DNA of 64,000 nucleotides from Neptunicella plasticusilytica (GTDB taxonomy: Bacteria; Pseudomonadota; Gammaproteobacteria; Enterobacterales; Alteromonadaceae), in the NCBI RefSeq assembly GCF_047922965.1, contig NZ_CP150481.1, positions 2,728,001 to 2,792,000 of the forward strand, in the 5' to 3' direction. Shown here in pieces: positions 8,527 through 18,264 of this stretch. A program made the translations under genes and the position numbers. Numbering within the stretch: position 1 is the first letter of the stretch; each line of letters begins with the position of its first letter. Below the pieces are notes generated by a model. It made no database searches. It saw only the letters and a list, made by a program, of their open reading frames with translations, and had not been told where the DNA came from.

Positions 8527-10134
8527 GTGCCTCGTATCGAATCGAAAATTAACCCCAAGAGTCAGGTATTTATGGAAAATGCCGACGCCATGCAAGTCGT
8601 GGTGGATGACTTATGCAGCAAGATTGAACAGATAAAACAGGGCGGTGGCGAAAAATACCGTACCAAACATTTAAGCCGTGGGAAGTTATTGCCTCGCGAC
8701 AGGATTAGCGCCCTACTCGACTCTGGTTCACCCTTTTTAGAACTGTCCCAATTGGCGGCTTTTAATGTCTACGACGACGATGTGCCGGCGGCGGGTGTTA
8801 TCTGCGGTATAGGCCGGGTATCCGGCCAAGAATGCATGATTGTCGCTAACGATGCTACGGTCAAAGGTGGTAGTTATTACCCGTTAACCGTCAAAAAACA
8901 TATTCGTGCCCAAACCATTGCCGAGCAAAATAACCTGCCCTGTATTTATCTGGTGGACTCCGGCGGGGCTAACCTGCCCCGTCAGGATGAAGTATTTCCA
9001 GATCGCGAACATTTTGGCCGGATCTTTTTTAATCAAGCCAATATGTCGGCACAGAATATTCCGCAAATCGCAGTAGTGATGGGTTCCTGTACCGCGGGTG
9101 GCGCCTATGTACCGGCAATGGCTGATGAATCCATCATTGTAAAAGAACAAGGCACCATATTTCTGGCCGGCCCACCGCTGGTTAAAGCGGCCACCGGTGA
9201 AGTGGTCAGTGCTGAAGAACTGGGTGGTGGTGATGTGCATGCCCGCACCTCCGGGGTCGTGGATCATCTGGCCAACAATGATCATCACGCTTTGCAAATG
9301 GCGCGTGATGCAGTAGCCAGGCTTAATCGTAGCAAACCAATCAATTTGAATATCCACGCCCCGGTTGAACCTGTATACGACAGCAAAGAGCTGTACGGCA
9401 TTATTCCCAAAGACAGTCGTCAGTCTTATGACGTACGTGAGGTGATTGCACGTATCGTCGACGGTTCCGAGTTTGATGAATTCAAATCCCTGTACGGCAC
9501 CACACTGGTATGCGGTTTTGCACGTATATTCGGCTATCCGGTGGGGATTGTCGCCAATAATGGGATTTTATTCGGTGAATCGGCGCAAAAAGGCGCGCAC
9601 TTTATCGAGCTGTGCGCCCAGCGTAAAATCCCGCTGGTGTTTCTGCAAAATATCACCGGTTTTATGGTCGGCAAGCAATACGAAACCAATGGTATTGCCA
9701 AACATGGCGCCAAAATGGTCACGGCGGTGGCCTGCGCACAGGTTCCCAAATTTACCATTTTGATTGGTGGCAGTTTTGGGGCCGGCAACTATGGTATGTG
9801 CGGCCGAGCCTATGATCCGCGTTTTATGTTTATGTGGCCCAATGCACGCATTTCGGTAATGGGCGGTGAACAAGCCGCTGGCGTACTGGCACAGGTTAAA
9901 CGAGACCAGAAACAGGCCGCAGGTGAAGACTGGTCAGCCGATGCCGAACAACAATTTAAACAGCCTATTATCGATACCTATGAACAGCAAGGGCATCCGT
10001 ACTACGCGTCGGCTCGTTTATGGGATGACGGGGTTATCGATCCTGCCGATACCCGTTTTGTATTAGGTTTGTCGATTTCGGCAGCACTGAATAAACCTAT
10101 CGAGGACACCAAATTTGGTGTCTTCCGTATGTAA
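8527..10134 (+). CDS. liuB: 3-methylcrotonyl-CoA carboxylase, beta (carboxyltransferase) subunit
   Basis: The 535-residue protein is a complete acyl-CoA carboxyltransferase with N and C crotonase-like halves. The oxyanion-type glycine segments are visible: GSCTAGGAYVPAM near residue 183 and GGSFGAGNYGMCGRAYDPRF near residue 420. The length and the ILIGGSFGAGNYGM segment match methylcrotonyl-CoA carboxylase beta better than propionyl-CoA carboxylase. Translation starts at GTG 8527, with AGGAA a few bases upstream. It partners with liuD and transfers carboxyl from carboxybiotin to 3-methylcrotonyl-CoA, giving 3-methylglutaconyl-CoA. Confidence 0.95.
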   Translation: MPRIESKINPKSQVFMENADAMQVVVDDLCSKIEQIKQGGGEKYRTKHLSRGKLLPRDRISALLDSGSPFLELSQLAAFNVYDDDVPAAGVICGIGRVSGQECMIVANDATVKGGSYYPLTVKKHIRAQTIAEQNNLPCIYLVDSGGANLPRQDEVFPDREHFGRIFFNQANMSAQNIPQIAVVMGSCTAGGAYVPAMADESIIVKEQGTIFLAGPPLVKAATGEVVSAEELGGGDVHARTSGVVDHLANNDHHALQMARDAVARLNRSKPINLNIHAPVEPVYDSKELYGIIPKDSRQSYDVREVIARIVDGSEFDEFKSLYGTTLVCGFARIFGYPVGIVANNGILFGESAQKGAHFIELCAQRKIPLVFLQNITGFMVGKQYETNGIAKHGAKMVTAVACAQVPKFTILIGGSFGAGNYGMCGRAYDPRFMFMWPNARISVMGGEQAAGVLAQVKRDQKQAAGEDWSADAEQQFKQPIIDTYEQQGHPYYASARLWDDGVIDPADTRFVLGLSISAALNKPIEDTKFGVFRM

Positions 10135-10143
10135 GGAAGCATT

Positions 10144-10935
10144 ATGACTGACTCGATACTTTACCAAGAGAATCCCAGCGGGGTGGCAACGGTCACCCTG
10201 AATCGACCGGAAAAACACAATGCCTTTGATGACCTACTGATCAATGAGCTAACCCAGCTGTTCCAAAAAATTGCTGAAAATCCTGCTATCAGGGTGATGA
10301 TTCTGGCAGCCAACGGCAAAAGTTTTTGTGCCGGTGCAGATGTTAACTGGATGCAGCGCATGGCAGCTTATAACTATGATGAAAACCTGGCCGATGCCAA
10401 TAAGTTGGCGTTAATGCTGCGTACACTAAACAGCATGCCGCAAGCTACTATTGCCCGTATTCAGGGTGCCGCTTATGGTGGTGCAGTGGGTTTAATTGCC
10501 TGCTGTGATATGGCAGTGGCGACCAAAATGAGTCAATTCTGCCTGAGTGAAGTCAAACTAGGACTGGTTCCAGCCACTATTAGCCCCTATGTTATAGAGG
10601 CCATTGGGGCGCGCTCTGCCCGGCGCTATTTTAATACCGCCGAGCTGTTTAGCGCCCGTCGTGCCCGCCGTCTGGGATTAATCAACGAATCAGTCACCGA
10701 AGAAGAGCTGGATGACACGCTCAACCAGCTAGTCAAAGCCGTTTTGGCTAATAGCCCCAAAGCCGTAACCACCTCCAAACAACTGATCGCAAATGTGGCA
10801 AACCACTCTATTAATCAAGAATTAATCGATATGACCAGCCGGACGATTGCGGCAATTCGTGTATCTGAAGAAGGTCAGGAAGGACTGAGTGCCTTCTTGC
10901 AAAAACGTCGACCCAACTGGCGCGGAGAACAATAA
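10144..10935 (+). CDS. liuC: methylglutaconyl-CoA hydratase
   Basis: This 263-residue crotonase-family enzyme has the NGKSFCAGADVNWM and GAAYGGAVGLIACCDMAVA segments that form the CoA and oxyanion pockets. The acidic catalytic region is FCLSEVKLGLVPATISPYV. Its place between the two carboxylase subunits identifies it as the hydratase that turns 3-methylglutaconyl-CoA into HMG-CoA. Its TAA overlaps the liuD ATG by one base (TAATG), which points to translational coupling. Confidence 0.93.
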   Translation: MTDSILYQENPSGVATVTLNRPEKHNAFDDLLINELTQLFQKIAENPAIRVMILAANGKSFCAGADVNWMQRMAAYNYDENLADANKLALMLRTLNSMPQATIARIQGAAYGGAVGLIACCDMAVATKMSQFCLSEVKLGLVPATISPYVIEAIGARSARRYFNTAELFSARRARRLGLINESVTEEELDDTLNQLVKAVLANSPKAVTTSKQLIANVANHSINQELIDMTSRTIAAIRVSEEGQEGLSAFLQKRRPNWRGEQ

Positions 10936-12962
10936 TGTTAACGAAATTATTGATTGCCAACCGCGGCGAAATTGCCTGCCGAATTATAAAAACCGCCCGC
11001 AAGATGGGCATTAGTACCGTTGCGGTGTATTCCGATGCGGATGCCAACGCCTTACATGTACAGCTTGCTGATGAAGCGGTGCATATAGGTGCTGCGCCCT
11101 CCAAAGACAGTTACCTGCAAGCACAGAAAGTCATTGATGCTGCGCTGCAAACCGGTGCCGATGCCATTCATCCCGGTTATGGTTTTTTATCCGAGAATGC
11201 CAACTTCGCCACATTATGTGCCGATAACAATATCGTTTTTGTAGGGCCTCCCGTCGCCGCAATTGAAGCCATGGGCTCCAAGTCGGCGGCTAAAACCATT
11301 ATGCAACAAGCCGGTGTGCCGCTGGTACCCGGTTATCACGGCGATGATCAGTCGGAAGCGATTTTAAAACAACATTCGGATCAAATGGGCTATCCGGTAT
11401 TGCTTAAAGCTGCCGCAGGCGGTGGTGGTAAAGGTATGCGTCAGGTGTGGAAAGCCGCAGAATTCAGCGAAGCACTGGCGGCAGCTAAACGTGAAGCCAT
11501 GTCCAGTTTTGGTGATGACCTGATGCTGGTGGAAAAATACCTGACCCAACCACGTCATGTGGAAATTCAGGTATTTTGTGATAGCCACGGCAACGGCGTT
11601 TATCTGTTTGAACGAGACTGCTCGGTACAACGTCGCCATCAAAAGGTGATTGAAGAAGCCCCTGCCCCCGGCTTAAGTACCACTATTCGCCAGCAAATGG
11701 GCGAAGCGGCTCTACAAGCCGCCGAAGCCATTGGTTATGTGGGTGCCGGAACTGTGGAGTTTTTATTCGATGCCGATGGCAGTTTCTATTTTATGGAAAT
11801 GAATACCCGCTTGCAGGTAGAACACCCGGTAACCGAAATGATCAGCGGCCAGGATCTGGTGGAATGGCAATTACGAGTGGCCGCAGGTGAAACCCTGCCC
11901 TTGCAACAATCCGAGTTAAGAATAAACGGTCATGCCTTTGAAGCGCGTATTTATGCCGAAGATCCGGATAACGACTTTTTACCGGCTACCGGTTTACTGA
12001 GCTATCACCAACCGCCACAAGAATCAGCCCATGTACGGGTGGATACTGGCGTGCGTCAGGGTGATCAGGTATCGGTTTATTACGATCCGATGATCGCCAA
12101 ACTGATTGTCTGGGATGAAGATCGCCACAAAGCCTTACAGCGTTTATCTCAAGCTTTAGTGGATTACCGGATTAAAGGTGTCACGACTAACATTAATTTT
12201 TTATATAACCTGAGTAATACTAAAGCCTTTCAACAAGCTGATTTGGATACCGGCTTTATTGAAAAACATCAGCAACAGATCTTTCAGAATTCCACCCAAG
12301 ATATTGAAGCTTCACTGCCATTGGCCGCGCTATATCTGCTGTTGGCTCAGGAGCAACAGTCCCTGGCTGCCCATGCCCATCGAGCGGATCGTTATTCGCC
12401 CTGGAATAGTCATTCGGCATGGCGCGCCAATGAAGTCCACCAGCAAGTGTTTGAGCTGGAGCTATATCAGCAGCAATATAGGGTTTCGGTACAACAAGTT
12501 AGCCGTGGTGAGGAACGGTACTTTCTGATCGACAGCGGCAAACGCCAGGTAACAGCTAGTGGTTGCTTATCAAACGAGACGCTGATTGCAGTGGTAGACG
12601 GCCATCGCATCAGTGCCAAAGTGCATCAGGACAATCACGACTATTCCATCTTTGGCCGTGAACATGCGCTGCATTTTAGTCATGTTCAACCGGATTTTGG
12701 CTTGCACAATAGCAGTGATCATCCACAAGGTTTTAATGCCCCGATGAATGGCACCGTTGTCGCCTTGCTGGTTAACCCGGGTGACAGTGTTGAAAAAGAT
12801 CAGCCTCTGCTGATTATGGAAGCAATGAAAATGGAACACAGCATCAAAGCCCCTAGCGCAGGAAAAGTCAGCGAGTTTTTCTTCCAGGCTGGCGAACTGG
12901 TGGATGGGGGTGCCGAATTGCTTAGTTTTGAGGCCGAGACCACTGCTAAGGAAACGCCATGA
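10935..12962 (+). CDS. liuD: 3-methylcrotonyl-CoA carboxylase, alpha (biotin carboxylase and carrier) subunit
   Basis: The 675-residue protein holds biotin carboxylase domains from residue 1 to about 450. Visible landmarks are LLIANRGEIACRI, the GGGGKGMR ATP-grasp loop, and EMNTRLQVEHPVTE. A middle linker follows, then a C-terminal biotinyl domain with Lys632 in LIMEAMKMEHS as the biotin attachment site. It carboxylates biotin with bicarbonate and ATP and supplies LiuB. The ATG overlaps the liuC stop by one base and its own stop overlaps the liuE ATG by four (ATGA), so liuCDE are translationally coupled. Confidence 0.96.
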   Translation: MLTKLLIANRGEIACRIIKTARKMGISTVAVYSDADANALHVQLADEAVHIGAAPSKDSYLQAQKVIDAALQTGADAIHPGYGFLSENANFATLCADNNIVFVGPPVAAIEAMGSKSAAKTIMQQAGVPLVPGYHGDDQSEAILKQHSDQMGYPVLLKAAAGGGGKGMRQVWKAAEFSEALAAAKREAMSSFGDDLMLVEKYLTQPRHVEIQVFCDSHGNGVYLFERDCSVQRRHQKVIEEAPAPGLSTTIRQQMGEAALQAAEAIGYVGAGTVEFLFDADGSFYFMEMNTRLQVEHPVTEMISGQDLVEWQLRVAAGETLPLQQSELRINGHAFEARIYAEDPDNDFLPATGLLSYHQPPQESAHVRVDTGVRQGDQVSVYYDPMIAKLIVWDEDRHKALQRLSQALVDYRIKGVTTNINFLYNLSNTKAFQQADLDTGFIEKHQQQIFQNSTQDIEASLPLAALYLLLAQEQQSLAAHAHRADRYSPWNSHSAWRANEVHQQVFELELYQQQYRVSVQQVSRGEERYFLIDSGKRQVTASGCLSNETLIAVVDGHRISAKVHQDNHDYSIFGREHALHFSHVQPDFGLHNSSDHPQGFNAPMNGTVVALLVNPGDSVEKDQPLLIMEAMKMEHSIKAPSAGKVSEFFFQAGELVDGGAELLSFEAETTAKETP

Positions 12963-13861
12963 GTTATCCAAGTAAAGTCAAAATGGTTGAAGTCGGCCCG
13001 CGCGATGGTCTGCAAAATGAAAAGGCACTGATCGATGTCAAGCACAAGATCACGCTGGTAGAACAGTTAGCCGATGCCGGTCTAAGCATGGTAGAAACCG
13101 GCAGTTTCGTATCGCCCAAATGGGTGCCTCAAATGGCCGACAGCGCGGCAGTATTTGCCGGTATCAACCACAAAAGCGGCGTCACCTATTCTGCGCTAAC
13201 CCCCAACTTGCAAGGTTTTGAAGCGGCAATGAGCGCTGGAGCCGATGAAGTAGCGATTTTTGGTGCCGCCTCGGAGAGTTTTACTCAGAAGAATATTAAT
13301 TGCTCCATTGCCGAAAGTATTGAACGATTTGTCCCCGTGTTGTCTGCGGCCAAGGCTAAAGGCATAAAAGTACGAGGTTATGTCAGCTGTGTTTTAGGCT
13401 GCCCTTACGAGGGCGAGATTGCCCCGCAAAAAGTGGCCGACGTGAGCAAAGCATTGCTGGATATGGGTTGCTACGAGATTTCCCTGGGCGACACTATTGG
13501 TGTCGGCACGCCGCTAAAAACCGCAGCCATGTTAAGCGCAGTAACGAAAGTGGTACCGGTAGAAAAACTGGCGGTGCATTTTCATGATACTTACGGACAG
13601 GCATTAGCCAATATTCTCAAAGCACTGGAAATGGGTATCGCGGTAATCGATAGTGCAGTCGCTGGTTTAGGTGGCTGCCCTTATGCCAAAGGTGCTTCCG
13701 GCAATGTCGCCAGTGAGGATGTGCTGTATATGCTTAACGGCATGGGCATTAAAACCGGTGTGGATCTGCATAAACTGATTGCCGCCGGCGATGCCATTAC
13801 TCAAGCACTGGGTAAAACCAATCAGTCCAAAGTGGCTAAGGCCAAATTAGCCGCAAGCTGA
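12959..13861 (+). CDS. liuE: hydroxymethylglutaryl-CoA lyase
   Basis: The 300-residue TIM-barrel enzyme has VEVGPRDGLQNEK at residues 9-21 and the metal ligand segment HFHDTYGQALAN. The signature active-site loop GLGGCPYAKGASGN carries the catalytic Cys at about residue 240. It splits HMG-CoA into acetyl-CoA and acetoacetate and ends the leucine pathway. The start overlaps liuD by four bases. No acetoacetyl-CoA synthetase or transferase follows within the window, so acetoacetate activation must be encoded elsewhere. Also known as mvaB. Confidence 0.96.
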   Translation: MSYPSKVKMVEVGPRDGLQNEKALIDVKHKITLVEQLADAGLSMVETGSFVSPKWVPQMADSAAVFAGINHKSGVTYSALTPNLQGFEAAMSAGADEVAIFGAASESFTQKNINCSIAESIERFVPVLSAAKAKGIKVRGYVSCVLGCPYEGEIAPQKVADVSKALLDMGCYEISLGDTIGVGTPLKTAAMLSAVTKVVPVEKLAVHFHDTYGQALANILKALEMGIAVIDSAVAGLGGCPYAKGASGNVASEDVLYMLNGMGIKTGVDLHKLIAAGDAITQALGKTNQSKVAKAKLAAS

Positions 13862-13895
13862 TTTTTATTGGCTAATCCAAGCGGTCATCCCGGTA

Positions 13896-13924
13896 TTTTT
13901 AGCACATTCATGCGCCGCTAAAAA
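13896..13924. terminator. weak hairpin after the liu operon
   Basis: TTTTTAGC and GCTAAAAA form an 8-base stem around a 13-base loop, 35 bases past the liuE stop. The stem is A+T-rich and no clear U-tract follows, so it is only a possible terminator. Confidence 0.3.
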
Positions 13925-14063
13925 AGCCGCGGATGGCAGATGAGCTAATTTATGTATGGATTATTCATTGTCCAGAATAAAAATCTTGATGGTTAGCTAA
14001 CTTGCCTGTTGATTTGTTAATCATTTAAATTAAGCCAGACGACCATTAACCAGTTTAACTTAG

Positions 14064-15308
14064 ATGCCCCCTAACGCCGCCATTAATCAGCAGTTATCCC
14101 AGCTTTACAAAGACCATTCTAGCAAAGTGCTGGCTACTTTAGTGCGCTTACTGGGCGATTTTGATTTAGCTGAAGAAGCCATGCATGAAGCGTTCTCGGT
14201 GGCACTGGAAACCTGGGATAAACAGGGTTTTCCGGCCAACCCCACCGCCTGGTTAATCTCCACGGGTCGTTTTAAAGCCATTGATAATCTGCGTAGAAAA
14301 AAACGTTTTGGTCAACTAGCGCCGGACATACAACTACTGATTGACGAACTGCAAGAACATAATCATGCCTTGAGCCAGCAAGATATCGAAGACGACCAGT
14401 TACGTATGATTTTTACCTGCTGCCATCCTGCCATCGATCCGCAAATACAAATTCCGTTAACCTTACGCGAAGTCTGTGGCTTGAGTACCGAAGAAATTGC
14501 CAGTGCTTATCTGGTATCGCCATCGACGATGGCACAACGGATAGTGCGTGGCAAAAACAAAATACAACAAGCCAACATTCCGTTTGTGATCCCGCAATCG
14601 GCAGAATTGTCTGATAGGCTCGACGCGGTGTTATCGGTGATCTATTTAGTGTTCAACGAAGGTTATTCTGCGTCAAATGGCGACTCACTGTTACGGGTTG
14701 ACCTGTCCAACGAAGCCATCCGTCTGGCCCGGCTAGTCTTAACCTTGCTAGACGATTCAGAAGTGATGGGACTATTAGCCTTAATGTTATTACATGAATC
14801 ACGACGCCCAGCCCGTATTGACCAAGCCGGTAATATTATATTGCTCGAGGATCAAGACAAAAGCCTTTGGCAACAATCCTATATCAAAGAAGGCAGTGCG
14901 TTGGTTCGTCGAGCCTTAGCCACCCGCCGCATAGGCTCCTACACAATACAAGCCGCCATTGTTGCAGTGTATGCGCAATCTACACATACCACCGACTGGG
15001 ATCAAATCATCGCGCTTTATTCGGTTTTATTGCAAATCGAACCTTCACCAGTCATTGAGCTTAACCGTGCGGTTGCCTGCGCAATGCGCGATGGGCCAGA
15101 AGCGGGTCTAAGCATAATAGATAACCTGTTGGACCGCGGCGAATTGCGGGAATATCACAAACTGCATTCAACTCGCGGCGAATTGTTAGGGCGTTTAGGC
15201 CACACCACTGAGGCTATTGCGGCTTTTGAACAGGCCTTGGCATTAGTGAAACAGGCTCCAGAACAACGCTTTTTGCAGCAAAAATTGGCGCAACTCAAAA
15301 GCCAATAA
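14064..15308 (+). CDS. ECF sigma factor of the ECF42/SigJ-like type with C-terminal DUF6596 and TPR-like extension
   Basis: The 414-residue protein is about twice the length of a plain ECF sigma factor. Sigma region 2 lies at residues about 10-80 (LGDFDLAEEAMHEAFSVAL, AWLISTGRFKAIDNLRR). Region 4 lies near residues 130-170 (LREVCGLSTEEIASAYLVSP). A long helical extension follows, with NEGYSAS near residue 197 and a TPR-like end (STRGELLGRLGHTTEAIAAFEQAL). This layout belongs to the group classed as ECF42, whose genes are found beside YCII/DGPF proteins, exactly as here. No anti-sigma factor is adjacent; the extension is thought to regulate activity in this group. The target promoters are unknown. 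Confidence 0.9.
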   Translation: MPPNAAINQQLSQLYKDHSSKVLATLVRLLGDFDLAEEAMHEAFSVALETWDKQGFPANPTAWLISTGRFKAIDNLRRKKRFGQLAPDIQLLIDELQEHNHALSQQDIEDDQLRMIFTCCHPAIDPQIQIPLTLREVCGLSTEEIASAYLVSPSTMAQRIVRGKNKIQQANIPFVIPQSAELSDRLDAVLSVIYLVFNEGYSASNGDSLLRVDLSNEAIRLARLVLTLLDDSEVMGLLALMLLHESRRPARIDQAGNIILLEDQDKSLWQQSYIKEGSALVRRALATRRIGSYTIQAAIVAVYAQSTHTTDWDQIIALYSVLLQIEPSPVIELNRAVACAMRDGPEAGLSIIDNLLDRGELREYHKLHSTRGELLGRLGHTTEAIAAFEQALALVKQAPEQRFLQQKLAQLKSQ

Positions 15309-15406
15309 AGCTTTTTGCAAATTTTATAAAATTTTTTCCCGTTCCTGTCGATCTGGCTAATCCTCTTTCGATTAATCAATACAAAACTCAAACTGAAGGG
15401 GTATTT

Positions 15407-15796
15407 ATGAAATTTATCTGTCTTGGTTATTTTGATGAAGCAAAGTGGGCATCTCTGCCTGAATCCGAACAAGCCAAATTAATGGAAGAATGTTTTGCCT
15501 ACGATGATGAATTACGCCGGGGCAAGCACTTTATAGGTGGCGAAGCTTTAGGTGCTGCCGCACATGCTGTGACATTAAAAATGAAAAATGGTGCTGTTGA
15601 TGTGGTTGACGGCCCTTTTACTGAAACCAAAGAAGTATTGGGTGGGATATTATTGCTGGAAGCTAAAGATCTCAATCACGCCATCGCGCTCATGTCCAAA
15701 CACCCCGGCGTTAAAAACGGTCCCTTTGAAATACGCTGTGCCGATGACGCAATCAACCAACAAATTATCGAACGTAATAAGCAATTCGACCAATAA
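15407..15796 (+). CDS. YCII/DGPF-domain protein
   Basis: This 129-residue protein is a single YCII-related domain. The DGPF motif appears as VDGPFTETKEVLGG near residue 65-78. The start is preceded by AAGGGG at a fitting distance. Proteins of this family are the usual genomic partners and presumed targets of ECF42 sigma factors. Their biochemical activity is not established, though YciI itself is related to dehydrochlorination-type enzymes. It lies 98 bases after the sigma gene and 18 before the fused YCII-VOC gene. Confidence 0.88.
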   Translation: MKFICLGYFDEAKWASLPESEQAKLMEECFAYDDELRRGKHFIGGEALGAAAHAVTLKMKNGAVDVVDGPFTETKEVLGGILLLEAKDLNHAIALMSKHPGVKNGPFEIRCADDAINQQIIERNKQFDQ

Positions 15797-15814
15797 TATT
15801 GGCTTAGGAGAATA

Positions 15815-16657
15815 ATGATGAAAGTAATGGTGATGGTAAAAGCGACGGCCGGTTCAGAAGCTGGTGTAATGCCAACTAACGAGTTGATGGAAGCCATGGG
15901 CAGTTTTAACGAAGAGCTGGTTAAGGCTGGAATTATGGAATCAGGCGATGGACTCAAGCCTAGCAACGAAGGATACCGGGTACGTTTTAGCGGCTCAAAA
16001 CGCTCGGTAATCCAGGGGCCTTTTGTGGAAACCAATGAATTGGTGGCGGGCTATTGGGTATGGAATGTCAGTTCAATGGAAGAAGCACTGGAATGGGTTA
16101 AAAAATGTCCGAACCCCATGTTCGAGGATTCCGACATAGAAATTAGGCCATTTTACAGTATGGAGGACTTTGCTGACGTAGACACTAGCGGGGAGTTTCG
16201 CGCCCAAGAAGATGCACTGCGTCATACCCTGTCACTGCAAAAAGCCAGCCTAAATAATTACCTGTTTTTTTCCGGACGATGCGAAGAAGCACTCAACTAT
16301 TACGTACAACATGTTGGTGCAAAAATTGATTTGTTAATGCGTTTTAGTGACAGCCCTGAGCCTATACCAGAAGATATGCTCGCCGCTGGATTTGAAGATA
16401 AGGTTATGCATTGTGAGTTTACTCTGGGTGGTGCCAAAGTTTTCGCCTCGGATGGATGCAACGATGGCACAACACTAAGCGGTTTTAGTTTGGCGCTAAC
16501 GGTGGCCACAGCACAAGACGCCCAGCGGGTATTTGCTGCACTGTCTGAAAATGGTCAAGTGACGATGCCCTTAGCTGAGACATTTTGGTCGCCGCTTTAT
16601 GGGCAAGTTACCGATCAATTTGGTATGGCGTGGATGGTGATGTTACCAGCGACATAA
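15815..16657 (+). CDS. fusion protein: YCII/DGPF domain plus VOC (PhnB-like) domain
   Basis: The 280-residue protein joins two modules. Residues 1 to about 115 are a second YCII domain, with the DGPF equivalent IQGPFVETNELVAGYWVW. Residues about 150-278 are a vicinal-oxygen-chelate domain of the PhnB/glyoxalase-like type. It shows the N-terminal LFFSGRCEEALNYY and the C-terminal FWSPLYGQVTDQFGMAW. The VOC half resembles proteins labelled PhnB that have no proven phosphonate role. It is the last gene of the sigma-YCII cluster. A frameshift artefact is unlikely because the linker reads smoothly. Confidence 0.88.
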   Translation: MMKVMVMVKATAGSEAGVMPTNELMEAMGSFNEELVKAGIMESGDGLKPSNEGYRVRFSGSKRSVIQGPFVETNELVAGYWVWNVSSMEEALEWVKKCPNPMFEDSDIEIRPFYSMEDFADVDTSGEFRAQEDALRHTLSLQKASLNNYLFFSGRCEEALNYYVQHVGAKIDLLMRFSDSPEPIPEDMLAAGFEDKVMHCEFTLGGAKVFASDGCNDGTTLSGFSLALTVATAQDAQRVFAALSENGQVTMPLAETFWSPLYGQVTDQFGMAWMVMLPAT

Positions 16658-17134
16658 TCCGGCTGACGACCAAGCTATACAGGAAATGAATTATATTGAT
16701 GGTTTTCAATCTGCCATCGTCAGGCTTGGTAGTAGCCAATAGCACATTGACAGTGATGGAACATTGGGCGGCGATGTGCTGAAGAGACAGCATAATCTTG
16801 CTCTCATAGCATTGCGATGTTAACCGGACGAGACGGTGGTTTTTCATCAGTCATGTGGTCTTCGACAAGGATAGATGATCTTGGTATGCAAAAAATGTTG
16901 CAATACTCACACTTTTCGTATCGTCACCGCCTCCACTATTTAATAGTAACTGATTGATATATAGCTATTTTTAAATAAAACCGGGCGCTTGAGAAGTTAC
17001 TCAAATTGTTACAAATTAAGGCTTTATTTTTCACATGGATATATATACAGTACGCACTTTAATTCTGATGATACTTGTTGCAGTAGTGAGTCAGCTGTTA
17101 CCCAAAACACTCTTAGCTTTTAAAAGGATTTTTC
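16658..17134. other. intergenic region, 477 bp, no convincing gene
   Basis: This gap separates the YCII-VOC gene from the efflux operon. Short frames exist but have no recognisable product or ribosome binding site. The second half is A+T-rich and probably contains the efflux promoter. A TATATA run near 17040 could be part of a -10 element, but no clear -35 accompanies it. Confidence 0.5.
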
Positions 17135-18250
17135 ATGTCACGTAAAGTCTCCATTTTATTTTCTGTGGCCGTATTAGTTGTTATTGTGGTCATCATAGGC
17201 GGGATTAAAGCCAAACAGATTGGTTTTATGATCGATAGCGGTGCAGCCTTTGCACAGCCACCTGAAACCGTCAGTGTAAGCTCAGTTGAGCAACAAACCT
17301 GGCCAAATACATTGTCCGCAGTCGGTTCACTCGAGGCATGGCAAGGTTTAACCATTACTGCTGAAGTCGAAGGCCGAATTGCCAAGATTCACTTTGATTC
17401 CGGACAGCAAGTTAAAGCCGGAGACTTGTTAATTGAACAGGAATCCGGCAACGAAAAAGCCCTGTTACGTGCAGCTTCAGCACGCCTTGGGTTAGCCAAA
17501 AATAATCTGCAACGTTTATTAGCACTACGCGAAAAACAATCAGTGTCACAAAGTGCATTAGATGAAGCGGAACAGCTTGTAAATTCGACTCTAGCAGAGG
17601 TGGATGATCTTAATGTCACTCTAGCTAAAAAGCATATTGTGGCACCATTCGATGGTCGTTTGGGCATACGTAAAGTGTATTTAGGACAAGATTTACCCTC
17701 AGGTACTGAAGTGGTCACCTTGCAGTCTATTGATCAGCTGCGGGTTAATTTTCGCGTTCCGCAGCAATGGGTTAATAAACTAAAATCAGGTTATCCGGTG
17801 GAAGTCACTCAGCAAGGTAATACCGTCAGCGGTGAAATCATTGCCACTGCGGCGGAAATTAATAGCCAGACACGTAACTTGCATGTGCAAGCCCAAATCG
17901 ATAATTCATTGCAAACGCTGTTACCGGGTATGTCGGTGGAGCTGAAAGTCACTTTACCAGTAGAGCAACAGGTACTGTCTATCCCCAATACTGCCGTGCT
18001 GTATGCGCCTTATGGTGACACGGTATTTGTCATCGAACCAGGTGAAAAAGGGCAACCGGATACTGTCCGCCAGCAGTTTGTAAAGCTGGGTAATACCCGA
18101 GGCGATTTTGTGATGGTTGAAGAAGGCCTGACTGCTGGGCAGCAGGTGGTTAGTGCTGGTGCATTTAAATTGTTTAATGGCATGCCGGTGGTGACTGGTG
18201 CAAACCCTGAACCTGAACGCAGCCTTGATCCTCAACCTACTGATTCTTGA
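17135..18250 (+). CDS. RND efflux periplasmic adaptor (membrane fusion protein)
   Basis: The 371-residue protein starts with one membrane segment (residues about 5-25), then has the MFP layout. The beta-barrel and lipoyl half is split around a coiled-coil hairpin: GSLEAWQGLTITAEVEGRI and later VAPFDGRLGIRKVYLGQ. The hairpin at about residues 110-165 shows LLALREKQSVSQSALDEAEQL. AAAGGA precedes the ATG. It links the RND pump encoded 14 bases downstream to an outer-membrane channel. No TolC-type gene is in the operon, so the pair must use a channel encoded elsewhere. No regulator is adjacent. Confidence 0.93.
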   Translation: MSRKVSILFSVAVLVVIVVIIGGIKAKQIGFMIDSGAAFAQPPETVSVSSVEQQTWPNTLSAVGSLEAWQGLTITAEVEGRIAKIHFDSGQQVKAGDLLIEQESGNEKALLRAASARLGLAKNNLQRLLALREKQSVSQSALDEAEQLVNSTLAEVDDLNVTLAKKHIVAPFDGRLGIRKVYLGQDLPSGTEVVTLQSIDQLRVNFRVPQQWVNKLKSGYPVEVTQQGNTVSGEIIATAAEINSQTRNLHVQAQIDNSLQTLLPGMSVELKVTLPVEQQVLSIPNTAVLYAPYGDTVFVIEPGEKGQPDTVRQQFVKLGNTRGDFVMVEEGLTAGQQVVSAGAFKLFNGMPVVTGANPEPERSLDPQPTDS

Positions 18251-18264
18251 GACATTAGACCATT

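Noticed and set aside
8884..9357. 157-codon leftward frame inside liuB
   Set aside because: Shadow of the liuB coding sequence, with no start signal and no domain.
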